Shown in pieces: positions 8,554 to 16,628 of a DNA stretch of 32,374 nt (within the stretch, counting starts at the first letter, position 1; every line of letters begins with the position of its first letter). A program made the translations under genes and the position numbers. This DNA comes from an uncultured Pirellulaceae bacterium (GTDB taxonomy: Bacteria > Planctomycetota > Planctomycetia > Pirellulales > Pirellulaceae). The stretch lies in NCBI GenBank assembly GCA_905480545.1, contig CAJQQR010000015.1, positions 1-32,374 of the forward strand, given 5' to 3'. Under the pieces are notes generated by a model. That model worked only from the letters and a program-made list of their open reading frames with translations, ran no database searches and was not told where the DNA came from.

Positions 8554-9009
8554 ATGAAGTTGGTTGCCCAAAAAACTTTCGTGGCAAAACCTGGTACAGT
8601 TGATCAGAAATGGTTTGTCGTAGACGCAACGGATAACATCGTTGGTCGCCTGGCCGCGGATATTGCGGTCATTTTGATGGGTAAGAATCGACCGACCTAC
8701 ACTCCTAACGTTGATAGCGGTGATTTTGTCGTCGTGTTGAACGTTGAAAAAGTGGTTTTCACCGGTAAAAAGTGGACGAACAAAGAGTACACTTGGTACA
8801 CCGGTTACACAGGACTTCGAAAAATTACAGCTGAAAAGCGTTTTGAGAAGAAGCCCGAATTGATTTTGCATGAGGCGGTTCGTCGAATGCTTCCAAAAAA
8901 TAAATTAGCGACGAAGATGTTGAGCAAGCTAAAGCTATATGTTGGCGACTCACATCCGCATCAGGCTCAGAATCCTGAGGCGATTGAGCTTGGTAAAAAA
9001 GTCAGCTAG
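8554..9009 (+). CDS. rplM: 50S ribosomal protein L13
   Basis: 151 residues from the ATG at 8554, close to the family's ~142-150. L13 landmarks are KWFVVDATDNIVGRLAADIA, GKNRPTYTPNVDSGD, the lysine-rich FTGKKWTNKEY, HEAVRRMLPKNKLATKML, and the tail LYVGDSHPHQAQNP. The start is fixed by GGAGG at 8547-8551; the open frame extends upstream to a GTG at 8500, but that stretch does not look like L13. L13 binds 23S rRNA early in 50S assembly. The conserved partner rpsI follows 62 bases downstream, as in most bacteria. Confidence 0.97.
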   Translation: MKLVAQKTFVAKPGTVDQKWFVVDATDNIVGRLAADIAVILMGKNRPTYTPNVDSGDFVVVLNVEKVVFTGKKWTNKEYTWYTGYTGLRKITAEKRFEKKPELILHEAVRRMLPKNKLATKMLSKLKLYVGDSHPHQAQNPEAIELGKKVS

Positions 9010-9071
9010 TCGAACAACGCTCGTTAAAACGAATTCAAAACAAACAAATTTAGAAAAGCAAACGATAAAAC

Positions 9072-9488
9072 ATGGTTGCATTAGCAAAAAAAGATGCCAT
9101 CACTGGCGAATGCATGGGCACCGGACGTCGCAAATCGTCGGTTGCTTCGGTTCGCGTGAAAAGCGGAACTGGCAAGATTGTTATTAACGGAAAAGACATC
9201 GCTGAGTTTTTCGTGAACAAGCAGGATCAGCGAGCGATTACGGACGCTCTTGATTTGGTTGGACAACGGGATTCTCTTGATCTGCGCGTTAACGTCAAAG
9301 GCGGTGGATTGACTGGCCAAAGCGGAGCATGCCGAATGGGCCTTGCTCGTGCATTGATTAGCTACAACGAAGAATTCTTCGGCCCACTTCGTGACGGCGG
9401 ATTCCTGACTCGTGACTCGCGAATGAAAGAGCGCAAGAAATGCGGTCTTCATGGTGCTCGAAAAGGGACTCAGTTCTCCAAGCGTTAA
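9072..9488 (+). CDS. rpsI: 30S ribosomal protein S9
   Basis: 138 residues. It carries GTGRRKSSVASVRVKSGTGKIVINGKD near the N-terminus, LRVNVKGGGLTGQSGACRMGLARAL in the middle, and the invariant C-terminus RKKCGLHGARKGTQFSKR, whose tail reaches into the 30S P site and contacts tRNA. It is in the rplM-rpsI operon and is followed 31 bases later by a strong intrinsic terminator. The N-terminus is about eight residues longer than in E. coli; no better internal start is seen. Confidence 0.97.
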   Translation: MVALAKKDAITGECMGTGRRKSSVASVRVKSGTGKIVINGKDIAEFFVNKQDQRAITDALDLVGQRDSLDLRVNVKGGGLTGQSGACRMGLARALISYNEEFFGPLRDGGFLTRDSRMKERKKCGLHGARKGTQFSKR

Positions 9489-9519
9489 TCGGCGAGAACA
9501 CAAATTTTTGATATATCAA

Positions 9520-9546
9520 AGGCTGCTTAATCGAGCAGCCTTTTTT
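9520..9546 (+). terminator. Rho-independent terminator of rplM-rpsI
   Basis: Perfect 8-bp stem AGGCTGCT (9520-9527) / AGCAGCCT (9534-9541) with a 6-base loop, running straight into a T-run (9541-9546). It lies 31 bases after the rpsI stop. Confidence 0.92.
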
Positions 9547-10020
9547 CATGCGCGCCCAGTACATTGATTTGCTGGTGGGTTTTGGGGCCTCACCACCTAC
9601 TACGGCAAACTTGCCAGTGCGTGGTTGGCTCACGCGGGGCAGGGCCCACGCGGTTTAACCATAACGGTTTTTGTCTTGCTTCTGCGTCATCTCGGTATTG
9701 TGTGGCAAAGTGCGACGAGGCAATTGTGACTAGCAAACGGCAACGATCTTCGGTGATCCTCGTTTGTGGTAAAGACAGGTGCGGGGCTTTGGAATGACCG
9801 GGTTCACCTGAAGCGGCACAGAGCAGTGACATTCTCGAACTGTGAGTGGACCCCGATGGTTTTTCGATTGTTTGGCGATGAATCACGGAGTGACCGCATT
9901 CATTCTCGATGTGGTAATGACCTGTTCCCCAGGTCATCACCACGCAAATAAATGCTTGCCATTGGGCCGGCCGTCCACTCGCAAACACTTGCCATCGATC
10001 GATTCCCCGTTTTCTGCCTG
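9547..10020. other. Gene-free gap between convergent rpsI and sulfatase, with one long hairpin
   Basis: No credible gene. The best structure is an inverted repeat with 14-base arms at 9911-9924 and 9930-9943 (one mismatch, 5-base loop; core ATGACCTG/CAGGTCAT). Neither strand has a T-run next to it, so it is not a classical terminator, although it lies about 77 bases beyond the sulfatase stop and could protect that transcript's 3' end. A 132-codon open frame on the minus strand (9590-9988) shows no recognisable domain and an odd composition rich in H, R, S and T; I treat it as chance. Confidence 0.5.
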
Positions 10021-11649
10021 CTATGGTTCTCTTGTGCGACCGTCCGTTTTGATCTTCTCCAGTCGTTCCAGCATTCGTTTTAGTCGTTCTGGCTTTTGTT
10101 TGGCGAGGTTGTTTTTTTCGGCTGGGTCATTTGCAAGATCGTAAAGCTCGTACTTGCCGGCGGCTTTTTGGTAGGTCAGATGTTTTTGTGGTTTTGCGTT
10201 TGCGTACGAAAGGACTTTCCAGTCTCCGATACGCAAGGCCAGCGTTGTGCCACGATTCGGTTGTTGCAGTAGATGGTCGCGCCCTTTTGCATTTTCTTTG
10301 CCTAGAAGTGCGTCCGCGACGTTGAGGCTGTCTGGAAACGCTGAATCCGAGATTTTTTGCCCCGTCATTTTGGCAACGCTTGTTGCTAGATCGATCGTGC
10401 AAACCATTTCCGTGGACAAGCCTGGCTGAATTGTTCCTGGCCAGGTCGTAATAAACGGTGTTCGTGTTCCGCCTTCGTAGATGCTGTACTTTCCACCGCG
10501 GTAATTACCCGACGGTTTATGTTTCCCCAGCTTTGTGATCGCCCCGTCTTGATAACCGTCGTCCAGCACGGGGCCATTGTCGCTGCAAAAGATGAACATG
10601 GTGTCCTCTGTTAGCCCTAATCGTTCAATCGTTTTTTGCAGTTCACCAACGCACCAATCGAGTTGAACAATCGCATCGCCACGATAGCCGAGCGTCGTTT
10701 TGCCTTGGAATCTTTCGTGAGGCATTCGTGGCACATGAATGTCATGAGACGAGAAAAACAAAAAGAATGGGTTGTCTTTTTGCTTTTCAATCCATTTATT
10801 GGATTGCTTTACCCACTGATCGGCCAAATCTTCATCTCGCCATCGGGCTGATTCCCCACCCGTATAAAAACCAATGCGCCCAATGCCATTATGAACCGTT
10901 TGATTGTGTCCGTGGCTCCAGTTCATTTTCAAACTCTTTCTTACTTCCGGGTCTTTCCCTACCGGATGATCGGGGCTCGGTTTTGTGCGACCGACCCAAA
11001 GTGGATCTTTCGGGTCAAGATTCAAAACATGATGGTTTTCAACATAGACGCTTGGGACACGGTCGTTGGTCGTCGGAAGAAGAAAGCAATAGTCGAAACC
11101 GATTTCGAGCGGTCCTGGCTTGATCGCATTGTTCCAGTCAGGAGCTGGTTCAGCTCCCAGTCCCAAATGCCACTTGCCGATGACACCGGTTGAGTAACCC
11201 GCTTTTTTCAGAACAGAAGCAATCGTTTCCGTTCCCGGTTTGACCAGTGCTGTTGCATTTGGCGGTGCGATGCCCGCACCTGGCTGACGAAATGCGTATT
11301 TGCCGGTCAAAAAGGAAAACCTTGTCGGTGTACAAGTCGACGCCGAGCAATATCCCTGTGTGAATCGCAATCCATTTTTCGCAAGCCGATCGATGTTCGG
11401 TGTGAAGACTTCGGTTGCTCCGTAACAACTCAAATCGCCGTACCCCAGATCGTCCGCCATGATGACAATGATATTTGGTTTGGTTTTGGTTTTTGAGTCC
11501 GACCGAAATTTCTGGTGTGAAAATTTCGAGGATTCGACTGGCAGGGGCTCATTGGCTGCTGCGTTTACTGGCAAGTGGAATGAAGCGAGAGCAATCGCTG
11601 CGCAGCATATAAATCGATGCGAGAATGAAAATAAAATCTGGCGAATCAC
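10021..11649 (-). CDS. Exported sulfatase (arylsulfatase A-like, formylglycine type)
   Basis: 542 residues. Residues 1-30 are a signal peptide (HRFICCAAIALASFHLPVNA), so the enzyme acts outside the cytoplasm. The metal-binding start PNIIVIMADDLGYGDLSCYG (D66, D67) is followed by the sulfatase signature C106-T-P-T-R, then FSFLTGK; C106 is the residue oxidised to formylglycine. Later landmarks are GKWHLG, FFLFFSSHDIHVP, FCSDNGP (second metal site) and YEGGTRTPF. Such enzymes release sulfate from sulfated polysaccharides or related esters, and planctomycetes carry many of them; the substrate is unknown. It starts with GTG (11649), with AAAGG seven bases before it. The hydrolase at 11954-12943 lies upstream on the same strand, ~300 bases away. 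Confidence 0.93.
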   Translation of the reverse strand: MIRQILFSFSHRFICCAAIALASFHLPVNAAANEPLPVESSKFSHQKFRSDSKTKTKPNIIVIMADDLGYGDLSCYGATEVFTPNIDRLAKNGLRFTQGYCSASTCTPTRFSFLTGKYAFRQPGAGIAPPNATALVKPGTETIASVLKKAGYSTGVIGKWHLGLGAEPAPDWNNAIKPGPLEIGFDYCFLLPTTNDRVPSVYVENHHVLNLDPKDPLWVGRTKPSPDHPVGKDPEVRKSLKMNWSHGHNQTVHNGIGRIGFYTGGESARWRDEDLADQWVKQSNKWIEKQKDNPFFLFFSSHDIHVPRMPHERFQGKTTLGYRGDAIVQLDWCVGELQKTIERLGLTEDTMFIFCSDNGPVLDDGYQDGAITKLGKHKPSGNYRGGKYSIYEGGTRTPFITTWPGTIQPGLSTEMVCTIDLATSVAKMTGQKISDSAFPDSLNVADALLGKENAKGRDHLLQQPNRGTTLALRIGDWKVLSYANAKPQKHLTYQKAAGKYELYDLANDPAEKNNLAKQKPERLKRMLERLEKIKTDGRTREP

Positions 11650-11953
11650 GATAGAACCTTTGAGGGAGGAAAAGTAAAGTGCATCGATCGTGGATGACTT
11701 TTAATTCAGTCTAATCGCTGACGCTAAGTCGCTCTACATGCCTCCGCGCAGCTGTTCGTCTTCTTGCGGTGCGACTGGATTTTGTCAGCGGATTTAGGCG
11801 ATGCTATCCGCTGTTGACGATGCAGCAGTCGCGTGACGTGCCATTATCGCTCTTGCTTTGTGCTCTGCCCTGATTTGAAAGGCAGAGTCTTTCGTTCTGT
11901 AATGCTCCCCGCGTTTAGAACGATTTGGTGTTCGATTCTCGCACTGAGATCGT
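11650..11953. other. Intergenic gap between two minus-strand genes with two stem-loops
   Basis: No gene seen. Two clear inverted repeats lie here: CTCTGCC/GGCAGAG (11863-11869 / 11881-11887, 11-base loop) about 70 bases after the hydrolase stop, and CAGCGGAT/ATCCGCTG (11786-11793 / 11806-11813, 12-base loop). Neither is followed by a T-run on the minus strand. They may stabilise the hydrolase transcript end or mark Rho-dependent termination. The sulfatase promoter should lie between them and 11650, but no convincing box was found. Confidence 0.4.
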
Positions 11954-12943
11954 TTATTTGGTTGGAGCTAAATCTGAATTCGATCCGCCGCTTTTGCCGT
12001 TTTGTTTCATCTGTTTTTCCAGGAATTCTAACCCGCGATCGATCGATGATTGATCAAAAAAGGTTAGTGAGTGCTCTTTGCCTGAAACAATGGAGAACTC
12101 GCAAACGATACCCAGCAGTTTTGATTTTTCCAATGTCCGTTTCGAGCATTCAATAGGAACAAGGGAGTCAAGGCTGCCGTGGTACAAGAACATTGGTGGA
12201 TCGCCTTTTGAAAGATGCGTGATCGGCGACGCTTGCTCATATCGTTTGGGCGCATTTCGCCGCGTATCTCCCAGGAAATAATTTAAGAACGGAAAGTCAA
12301 TGGGAAACGTGGTGAGATCGATCGGTCCGCCGCCGCAAACAACCGCTTGGATGGGAATGTCTTTTCCTTCTTTCTGATCGGATGTGGTCGCTAGAAACGT
12401 GGCAAGATGTCCGCCGGCTGAATAGCCCCACGTTGCGATCCTCTCCGTGTCAATTTTGTATTTTTTGGAATTCACTTTCATCCAGGTGAGTGCTTGTCGA
12501 CAATCAACAATTTGACACGGCCATTTGTATTTTGGCGCGTGTCGATAGTTGATAGCAACGACGGTGAACCCTTTTTTAACGGCGGAGATCGCATGCCATC
12601 GCATTTGAAGCTTTGTCCCACTCATCCATGCTCCACCATGAATCATCAAGATGGCCGGAAATGGGCCTTTGCCAAATGGGATCAGTACATCGCACTTCAG
12701 CTCAACATCGTCCTCTTCGTATTTTGCGTAAACGATGGAGCGTTCGATCGAATAGTCATCCGTTTTTGACGCCGTGGATTGCTGTTTCGAACTGGTCGAA
12801 TGTTTGTGTGGGGCAGGTTTTATCTCGCCTTGTTCAATTTCTGAATCGGATTGACCGGATACCTGCGTACTCGATGATAAAGCCATCAGTGCACACAAAA
12901 CATGGCAAGCGAAAGTTTTCAATTGAAAGTGGAGGGGTTTCAT
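11954..12943 (-). CDS. Exported alpha/beta hydrolase (esterase/lipase, GDXG/BD-FAE-like)
   Basis: 329 residues from the ATG at 12943; a TTG four codons upstream (12955) is a weaker alternative. Residues 1-30 resemble a signal peptide (FACHVLCALMALSSS, then QVSG), followed by a Ser/Lys-rich linker to ~62. The fold is marked by the oxyanion motif HGGAW (102-106), the nucleophile elbow GYSAGG with S175, the acid in YHGSLDSLVP (D259) and the histidine in GKEHS (H291). Relatives hydrolyse short acyl esters, for example acetyl groups on polysaccharides, which would fit a neighbouring sulfatase, but the substrate is inference. Its C-terminus ends in a Gly/Ser/Asn-rich tail. Confidence 0.85.
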   Translation of the reverse strand: MKPLHFQLKTFACHVLCALMALSSSTQVSGQSDSEIEQGEIKPAPHKHSTSSKQQSTASKTDDYSIERSIVYAKYEEDDVELKCDVLIPFGKGPFPAILMIHGGAWMSGTKLQMRWHAISAVKKGFTVVAINYRHAPKYKWPCQIVDCRQALTWMKVNSKKYKIDTERIATWGYSAGGHLATFLATTSDQKEGKDIPIQAVVCGGGPIDLTTFPIDFPFLNYFLGDTRRNAPKRYEQASPITHLSKGDPPMFLYHGSLDSLVPIECSKRTLEKSKLLGIVCEFSIVSGKEHSLTFFDQSSIDRGLEFLEKQMKQNGKSGGSNSDLAPTK

Positions 12944-13351
12944 TGGATCGATCAAGAGTTAGGTTCACCTCATTTTATCATTACCACAGACTAAATCGTA
13001 ACCGCATTTTTATTCGATGAAAAACGCCTTCAATTCAGTTCAAGTGATGGGATTTAAATCTAATGGATCGTTCAATCGGCTGTTGTTTCAACGCTTTGAC
13101 GATGCGAACCAATCACTCTGAATCCTGTCATCGGTTAAATCGGGACTCCACCGCCGCACTTCTGAAATTCAACTCGATTGGATAGAATTGCGAATACTTC
13201 TCGGATTGTTGAAAAGAAACATGGGATTCGCCCCGTCTCACAGCACCGATCCAATCAATTCCAGATGTCGTCGATCCATGTTCAGGCGCCTCGCATCGTT
13301 CATTTAAAACAAACGTCGCATCCAAAGAACCACGCATCCAAAGAACCACGC
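12944..13351. other. Divergent intergenic region between hydrolase (-) and metG (+)
   Basis: This gap should hold promoters for both genes. No strong -35/-10 pair stands out. An open frame extends metG upstream to a TTG at 13178, but the added residues have no family resemblance and most of it must be leader. No T-box-like or riboswitch structure was recognised. The notable item is the 16-bp tandem duplication at its right end, listed separately. Confidence 0.5.
13318..13349 (+). repeat. 16-bp perfect tandem duplication abutting the metG start
   Basis: GCATCCAAAGAACCAC occurs twice head to tail (13318-13333, 13334-13349) and is followed by GCATG, which contains the metG start codon at 13352. 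The 11-mer ACGTCGCATCC also occurs on both sides (13313-13323 and 13360-13370). The duplicated stretch occupies the place of the ribosome-binding site, and no Shine-Dalgarno sequence is visible. Confidence 0.95.
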
Positions 13352-15409
13352 ATGACTCAACGTCGCATCCTCGTTACTTCCGCTTTGCCCTACGCCAACG
13401 GCCCGATTCACCTGGGACACCTGGTTGAATACATCCAAACCGACATTTGGGTTCGGTTTCAAAGGTTGCAAGGCAATGATTGTCGCTATTTTTGTGCGGA
13501 CGATACCCACGGAACGGCGATCATGATCAGCGCCCAGAAGAATGGCATCAGCGAAGCAGAGTGGATTGCTCGGGTCAGTGAAGAGCACCAACGCGATTTC
13601 GCAGGATTTGGCGTTGAGTTTGACCACTACGGATCGACCAACAGTGATGAGAATAAGCAGTTATGTGGTGAGTTTTGGAAGTCGTTGCGTGAGGCGGATT
13701 TGGTTGTCGAAAGTGACGTCGAACAGCTTTTCGATGTTGAGGCAAACACCTTTTTGGCCGACCGTTTTGTAAAAGGAACGTGTCCAAAATGTGGACGATT
13801 GGATCAAGCCGGTGACAACTGCGAATGCGGACACACCTATGCTCCGACAGATTTGATTGATCCGATCAGCGTTCACACCGGCTCGAAACCGGAAGTCCGA
13901 ACCGCGAAGCATCTTTTCGTGCGTTTGGAGGAACTTCATGAGTTTCTCGAAGAATGGTCGCAGTCAGGCGACCATCTCCAATCCGAAACCGCGAATTACT
14001 TAAAAGGACATTTTCTCAACGACGAACTTCGTGATTGGGATATTTCCCGACCCGGTCCATATTTCGGATTTGAGATTCCTGATAGCCCGGGAAATTTTTG
14101 GTATGTCTGGTTCGATGCACCGATTGGCTATATTGCCGCAACGAAGCAATGGTGCGACAACACCGGAGAGGATTTCGAAAAATGGTGGAAAAATGAAACA
14201 ACCGAAATTCACCACTTTATCGGAAAGGACATCACATACTTCCATACCTTGTTTTGGCCAGGAATGTTAAAGGTCGCCAACTTTAACCTGCCGACCAAGG
14301 TCCATATTCACGGGTTCTTGACCGTGGATGGAAAGAAGATGGCCAAGCGAGATGGAACGTTTATTAAGGGCGAAACGTTTCTGAAATACCTTGATCCAGA
14401 GTTTTTGAGGTACTACTATGCGTCGAAACTGGGTCCGAAACTTGATGATATCGATCTGAACTTTGAGGAATTTATTGCCAAAGTCAATTCGGACTTGGTT
14501 GGGAAAGTGGTAAATCTTGCGAGTCGAAGTGCAAAGTTCCTGCAAGCGACTGGGTTGTCGAAAGAGTATCCCGACGACGGCGGGTTGTTTGAAATGGCCG
14601 CCAATGCGGGAAAAGACATCGCTGCGGCCTACGAAAACTGCGATTATAACAAGGCAATGCGGTTGATTCTCGAGCTGGCGGACCGTGCGAACCCGTTCGT
14701 CGAGAATGCGGAGCCTTGGAATCTGAAAAAGGACGTGACCAAGGCGGATGAACTCCAAGATGTCTGCACAGTGGCAGTCAACTTGTTTCGCCAAATTGTG
14801 ATTTTTCTTTCGCCAGTTCTGCCCAAGCTTGCGGAAAAAGCTGGAGAATTGTTTGGCGAGCCTCTTAACTCTTGGGACCAATCCCAGACGCCACTAGTGG
14901 GCGTGCCAATTAATAAATTTAAACACATGCTCAAACGAGCTGACCCAAAGGATATCGAAAAGATGACTGACGAAACCAAAACCGAGTTTGATGCGGCGAA
15001 TGCGGCTGAAATAAACGAAGATGCTCCTGCTGCAACGTCGGGTGACACCGATGCAAATTTGCTTGCCGAACCATTAGCTGACGAAATTACGATAGAGGAC
15101 TTTGTAAAAATCGATTTGCGAATCGCACGAATCGTGCAGGCTGAGGAAGTTGCTGAAGCACGCAAACTATTGAAGCTGACGGTTAGCATGGGTGGTGATA
15201 ACACTCGACAGGTTTTTGCAGGGATCAAGAAGGCTTACGATCCAGCGAAACTGGTGGGTCGTTTGGTTGTGATCGTGGCGAATCTGAAACCGCGGCAAAT
15301 GAAATTTGGTTTGAGTGAGGGCATGATCGCAGCTGCCGGACCGGGTGGCGAAGACGTATTCATTCTTTCGCCAGACGACGGCGCAGAACCGGGTCAACGC
15401 GTGCATTGA
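13352..15409 (+). CDS. metG: Methionyl-tRNA synthetase with C-terminal tRNA-binding domain
   Basis: 685 residues from the ATG at 13352. The catalytic core starts [20 protein letters not shown] with the HIGH-type motif H20-L-G-H23. A zinc knuckle C144-x2-C147...C157-x-C159 belongs to the MetG1 type. The KMSKS loop reads KMAKR (329-333) followed by DGTFI. The anticodon-binding helical domain runs ~360-520, then a charged, Ala-rich linker (~525-575), then an OB-fold tRNA-binding domain (582-685; [31 protein letters not shown]) that supports dimerisation and tRNA capture. The enzyme charges initiator and elongator tRNA-Met in the cytoplasm. The start was chosen because [17 protein letters not shown] matches the family N-terminus; the longer frame to 13178 does not. 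Confidence 0.96.
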   Translation: MTQRRILVTSALPYANGPIHLGHLVEYIQTDIWVRFQRLQGNDCRYFCADDTHGTAIMISAQKNGISEAEWIARVSEEHQRDFAGFGVEFDHYGSTNSDENKQLCGEFWKSLREADLVVESDVEQLFDVEANTFLADRFVKGTCPKCGRLDQAGDNCECGHTYAPTDLIDPISVHTGSKPEVRTAKHLFVRLEELHEFLEEWSQSGDHLQSETANYLKGHFLNDELRDWDISRPGPYFGFEIPDSPGNFWYVWFDAPIGYIAATKQWCDNTGEDFEKWWKNETTEIHHFIGKDITYFHTLFWPGMLKVANFNLPTKVHIHGFLTVDGKKMAKRDGTFIKGETFLKYLDPEFLRYYYASKLGPKLDDIDLNFEEFIAKVNSDLVGKVVNLASRSAKFLQATGLSKEYPDDGGLFEMAANAGKDIAAAYENCDYNKAMRLILELADRANPFVENAEPWNLKKDVTKADELQDVCTVAVNLFRQIVIFLSPVLPKLAEKAGELFGEPLNSWDQSQTPLVGVPINKFKHMLKRADPKDIEKMTDETKTEFDAANAAEINEDAPAATSGDTDANLLAEPLADEITIEDFVKIDLRIARIVQAEEVAEARKLLKLTVSMGGDNTRQVFAGIKKAYDPAKLVGRLVVIVANLKPRQMKFGLSEGMIAAAGPGGEDVFILSPDDGAEPGQRVH

Positions 15410-15566
15410 TAACGTCTGTTTTGAAAACGCGTGGCCATTTTTTCGGAGTGTTGGATTCATTGCCAAGCCCTCACTCGAGGCGCACTTAAAGAAACTGAAG
15501 GACAACGACCGTGTTGCCGCTGGGGTAGGTGGATCCCCCACTGGTGAGCGGGTTTTTACAAACCGG

Positions 15567-15595
15567 TGCCGCAACGATTCGGCAATGCTTTTTTT
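15567..15595 (+). terminator. Possible metG terminator
   Basis: Short stem TGCCG (15567-15571) / CGGCA (15580-15584) with an 8-base loop, then ATGC and a run of seven T (15589-15595). The gap between stem and T-run makes it weak. It ends only 19 bases before the next start. Confidence 0.35.
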
Positions 15596-15614
15596 AAAAA
15601 CACCCATTTGGTAA

Positions 15615-16370
15615 ATGATGATGCAAATCGATCTGACAGGGCACACTGCGTTTGTGACGGGCGCAAGTCAAGGTATCGGAGAAAGTATCGCTCGGATGCT
15701 GCATTCTGCAGGTGCGAATGTCGCGATCAACTATTTCAATGATGCAGAAGGCAGCAATCTGGCGAAAGCCGATGCGATTGTCGACTCTCTGGGTGAAAGA
15801 GCGATGTCGGTGGCATCTGACGTTCGCAACTTGGATCAAATGAATGCCGCCGTTGATCAAACGGTGGAAAAATTCGGTGGCGTCAAAATTTTGGTCAACA
15901 ATGCCGGGATCCTTCGCGACAGAACATTAAAAAAAATGTCGGAAACGGAATGGCAAGATGTCATCGATACGAACCTGACCGGCGTGTTCAATGCGTGCAA
16001 ATCGGTGATTGATCGGATTTCTGACAATGGACGCATCATTAGCATCGCATCCTTGGCCGCAGCGACTGGATTCTTTGGCCAAGCCAACTACGTGAGTGCC
16101 AAGGCGGGCGTGATCGGATTGACCAAGGTTCTTAGCAAGGAAGTCGCCCGAAAAGGGATCACCGTCAACGCAGTCGCACCAGGAGTGATCAACACTGAAA
16201 TGGGTGAATCGATACCTGAAGAAAATAAGAAGTGGATGATTTCTCAGGTTCCGATGGGGCGATTTGGCGAACCGGATGAAATTGCAAAAGTCGTTTTATT
16301 CCTTGCCAGCGATTTAGCCTCATATGTCACTGGTCAGACGGTTCATGTGAATGGTGGTTGGTGGGGTTAG
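15615..16370 (+). CDS. fabG: SDR oxidoreductase, 3-oxoacyl-[ACP] reductase (FabG-like)
   Basis: 251 residues, standard SDR length. The NAD(P)-binding TGASQGIG (15-22), NNAG (95-98), N120, S146, and Y159-x3-K163 make the full classical SDR tetrad. SVASDVRNLDQ, VNAVAPGVINTEM and YVTGQTVHVNGGWWG match FabG proteins, which reduce 3-oxoacyl-ACP with NADPH in fatty acid elongation. No acpP, fabD or fabF is adjacent, so this could be a FabG paralogue with another substrate. Three in-frame ATGs open the gene (15615, 15618, 15621); which one is used is undecided. Confidence 0.82.
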   Translation: MMMQIDLTGHTAFVTGASQGIGESIARMLHSAGANVAINYFNDAEGSNLAKADAIVDSLGERAMSVASDVRNLDQMNAAVDQTVEKFGGVKILVNNAGILRDRTLKKMSETEWQDVIDTNLTGVFNACKSVIDRISDNGRIISIASLAAATGFFGQANYVSAKAGVIGLTKVLSKEVARKGITVNAVAPGVINTEMGESIPEENKKWMISQVPMGRFGEPDEIAKVVLFLASDLASYVTGQTVHVNGGWWG

Positions 16371-16433
16371 GTCACGAAAATCTTCTAACCGATTGCAATG
16401 GTAACTTCAATCAAACGTGGTAAGGGACTCTAG

Positions 16434-16568
16434 ATGAAACTTCGGATGATTTTCACGATCGTTGCTCTGGGGGTTTGTCTCGGTTGGGGCGCGCGTCAAC
16501 TGCAGGAGACTTTTTTCCCAAAGCCAAATGCCAACGATGCCACAAATCGATTGCTGGGTGAAAAGTAA
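16434..16568 (+). CDS. Small single-pass membrane or secreted peptide, 44 residues
   Basis: ATG with AAGGGA (16422-16427) six bases upstream. The peptide opens MKLRMIFTIVALGVCLGWGA: two basic residues, then ~16 hydrophobic residues forming a membrane anchor or an uncleaved signal, followed by a short polar tail ending NRLLGEK. It lies between fabG and the beta-lactamase-fold gene on the same strand, 63 and 60 bases away. I do not recognise a family. The good ribosome-binding site, membrane-segment pattern and position support a real gene. Confidence 0.5.
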   Translation: MKLRMIFTIVALGVCLGWGARQLQETFFPKPNANDATNRLLGEK

Positions 16569-16628
16569 TCTGCAAGAATGCCAACAATGTGACTGATTCA
16601 GTCGAATTGTTTTTCAAGTTAGGGTTCT

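Noticed and set aside
9590-9988. 132-codon minus-strand frame between rpsI and the sulfatase
   Set aside because: No recognisable domain, no ribosome-binding site, odd composition, and it contains the 14-bp hairpin; more likely noncoding.
11332-11346. Threonine in the sulfatase CTPTR motif taken as a defect
   Set aside because: The standard sulfatase signature allows Ser, Thr or Ala at this position and the surrounding pattern fits fully.
10021-12943. Sulfatase plus hydrolase as part of a polysaccharide-utilisation cluster
   Set aside because: No glycoside hydrolase, transporter or regulator is next to them; metG and rpsI flank the pair, so two genes alone do not make the case.
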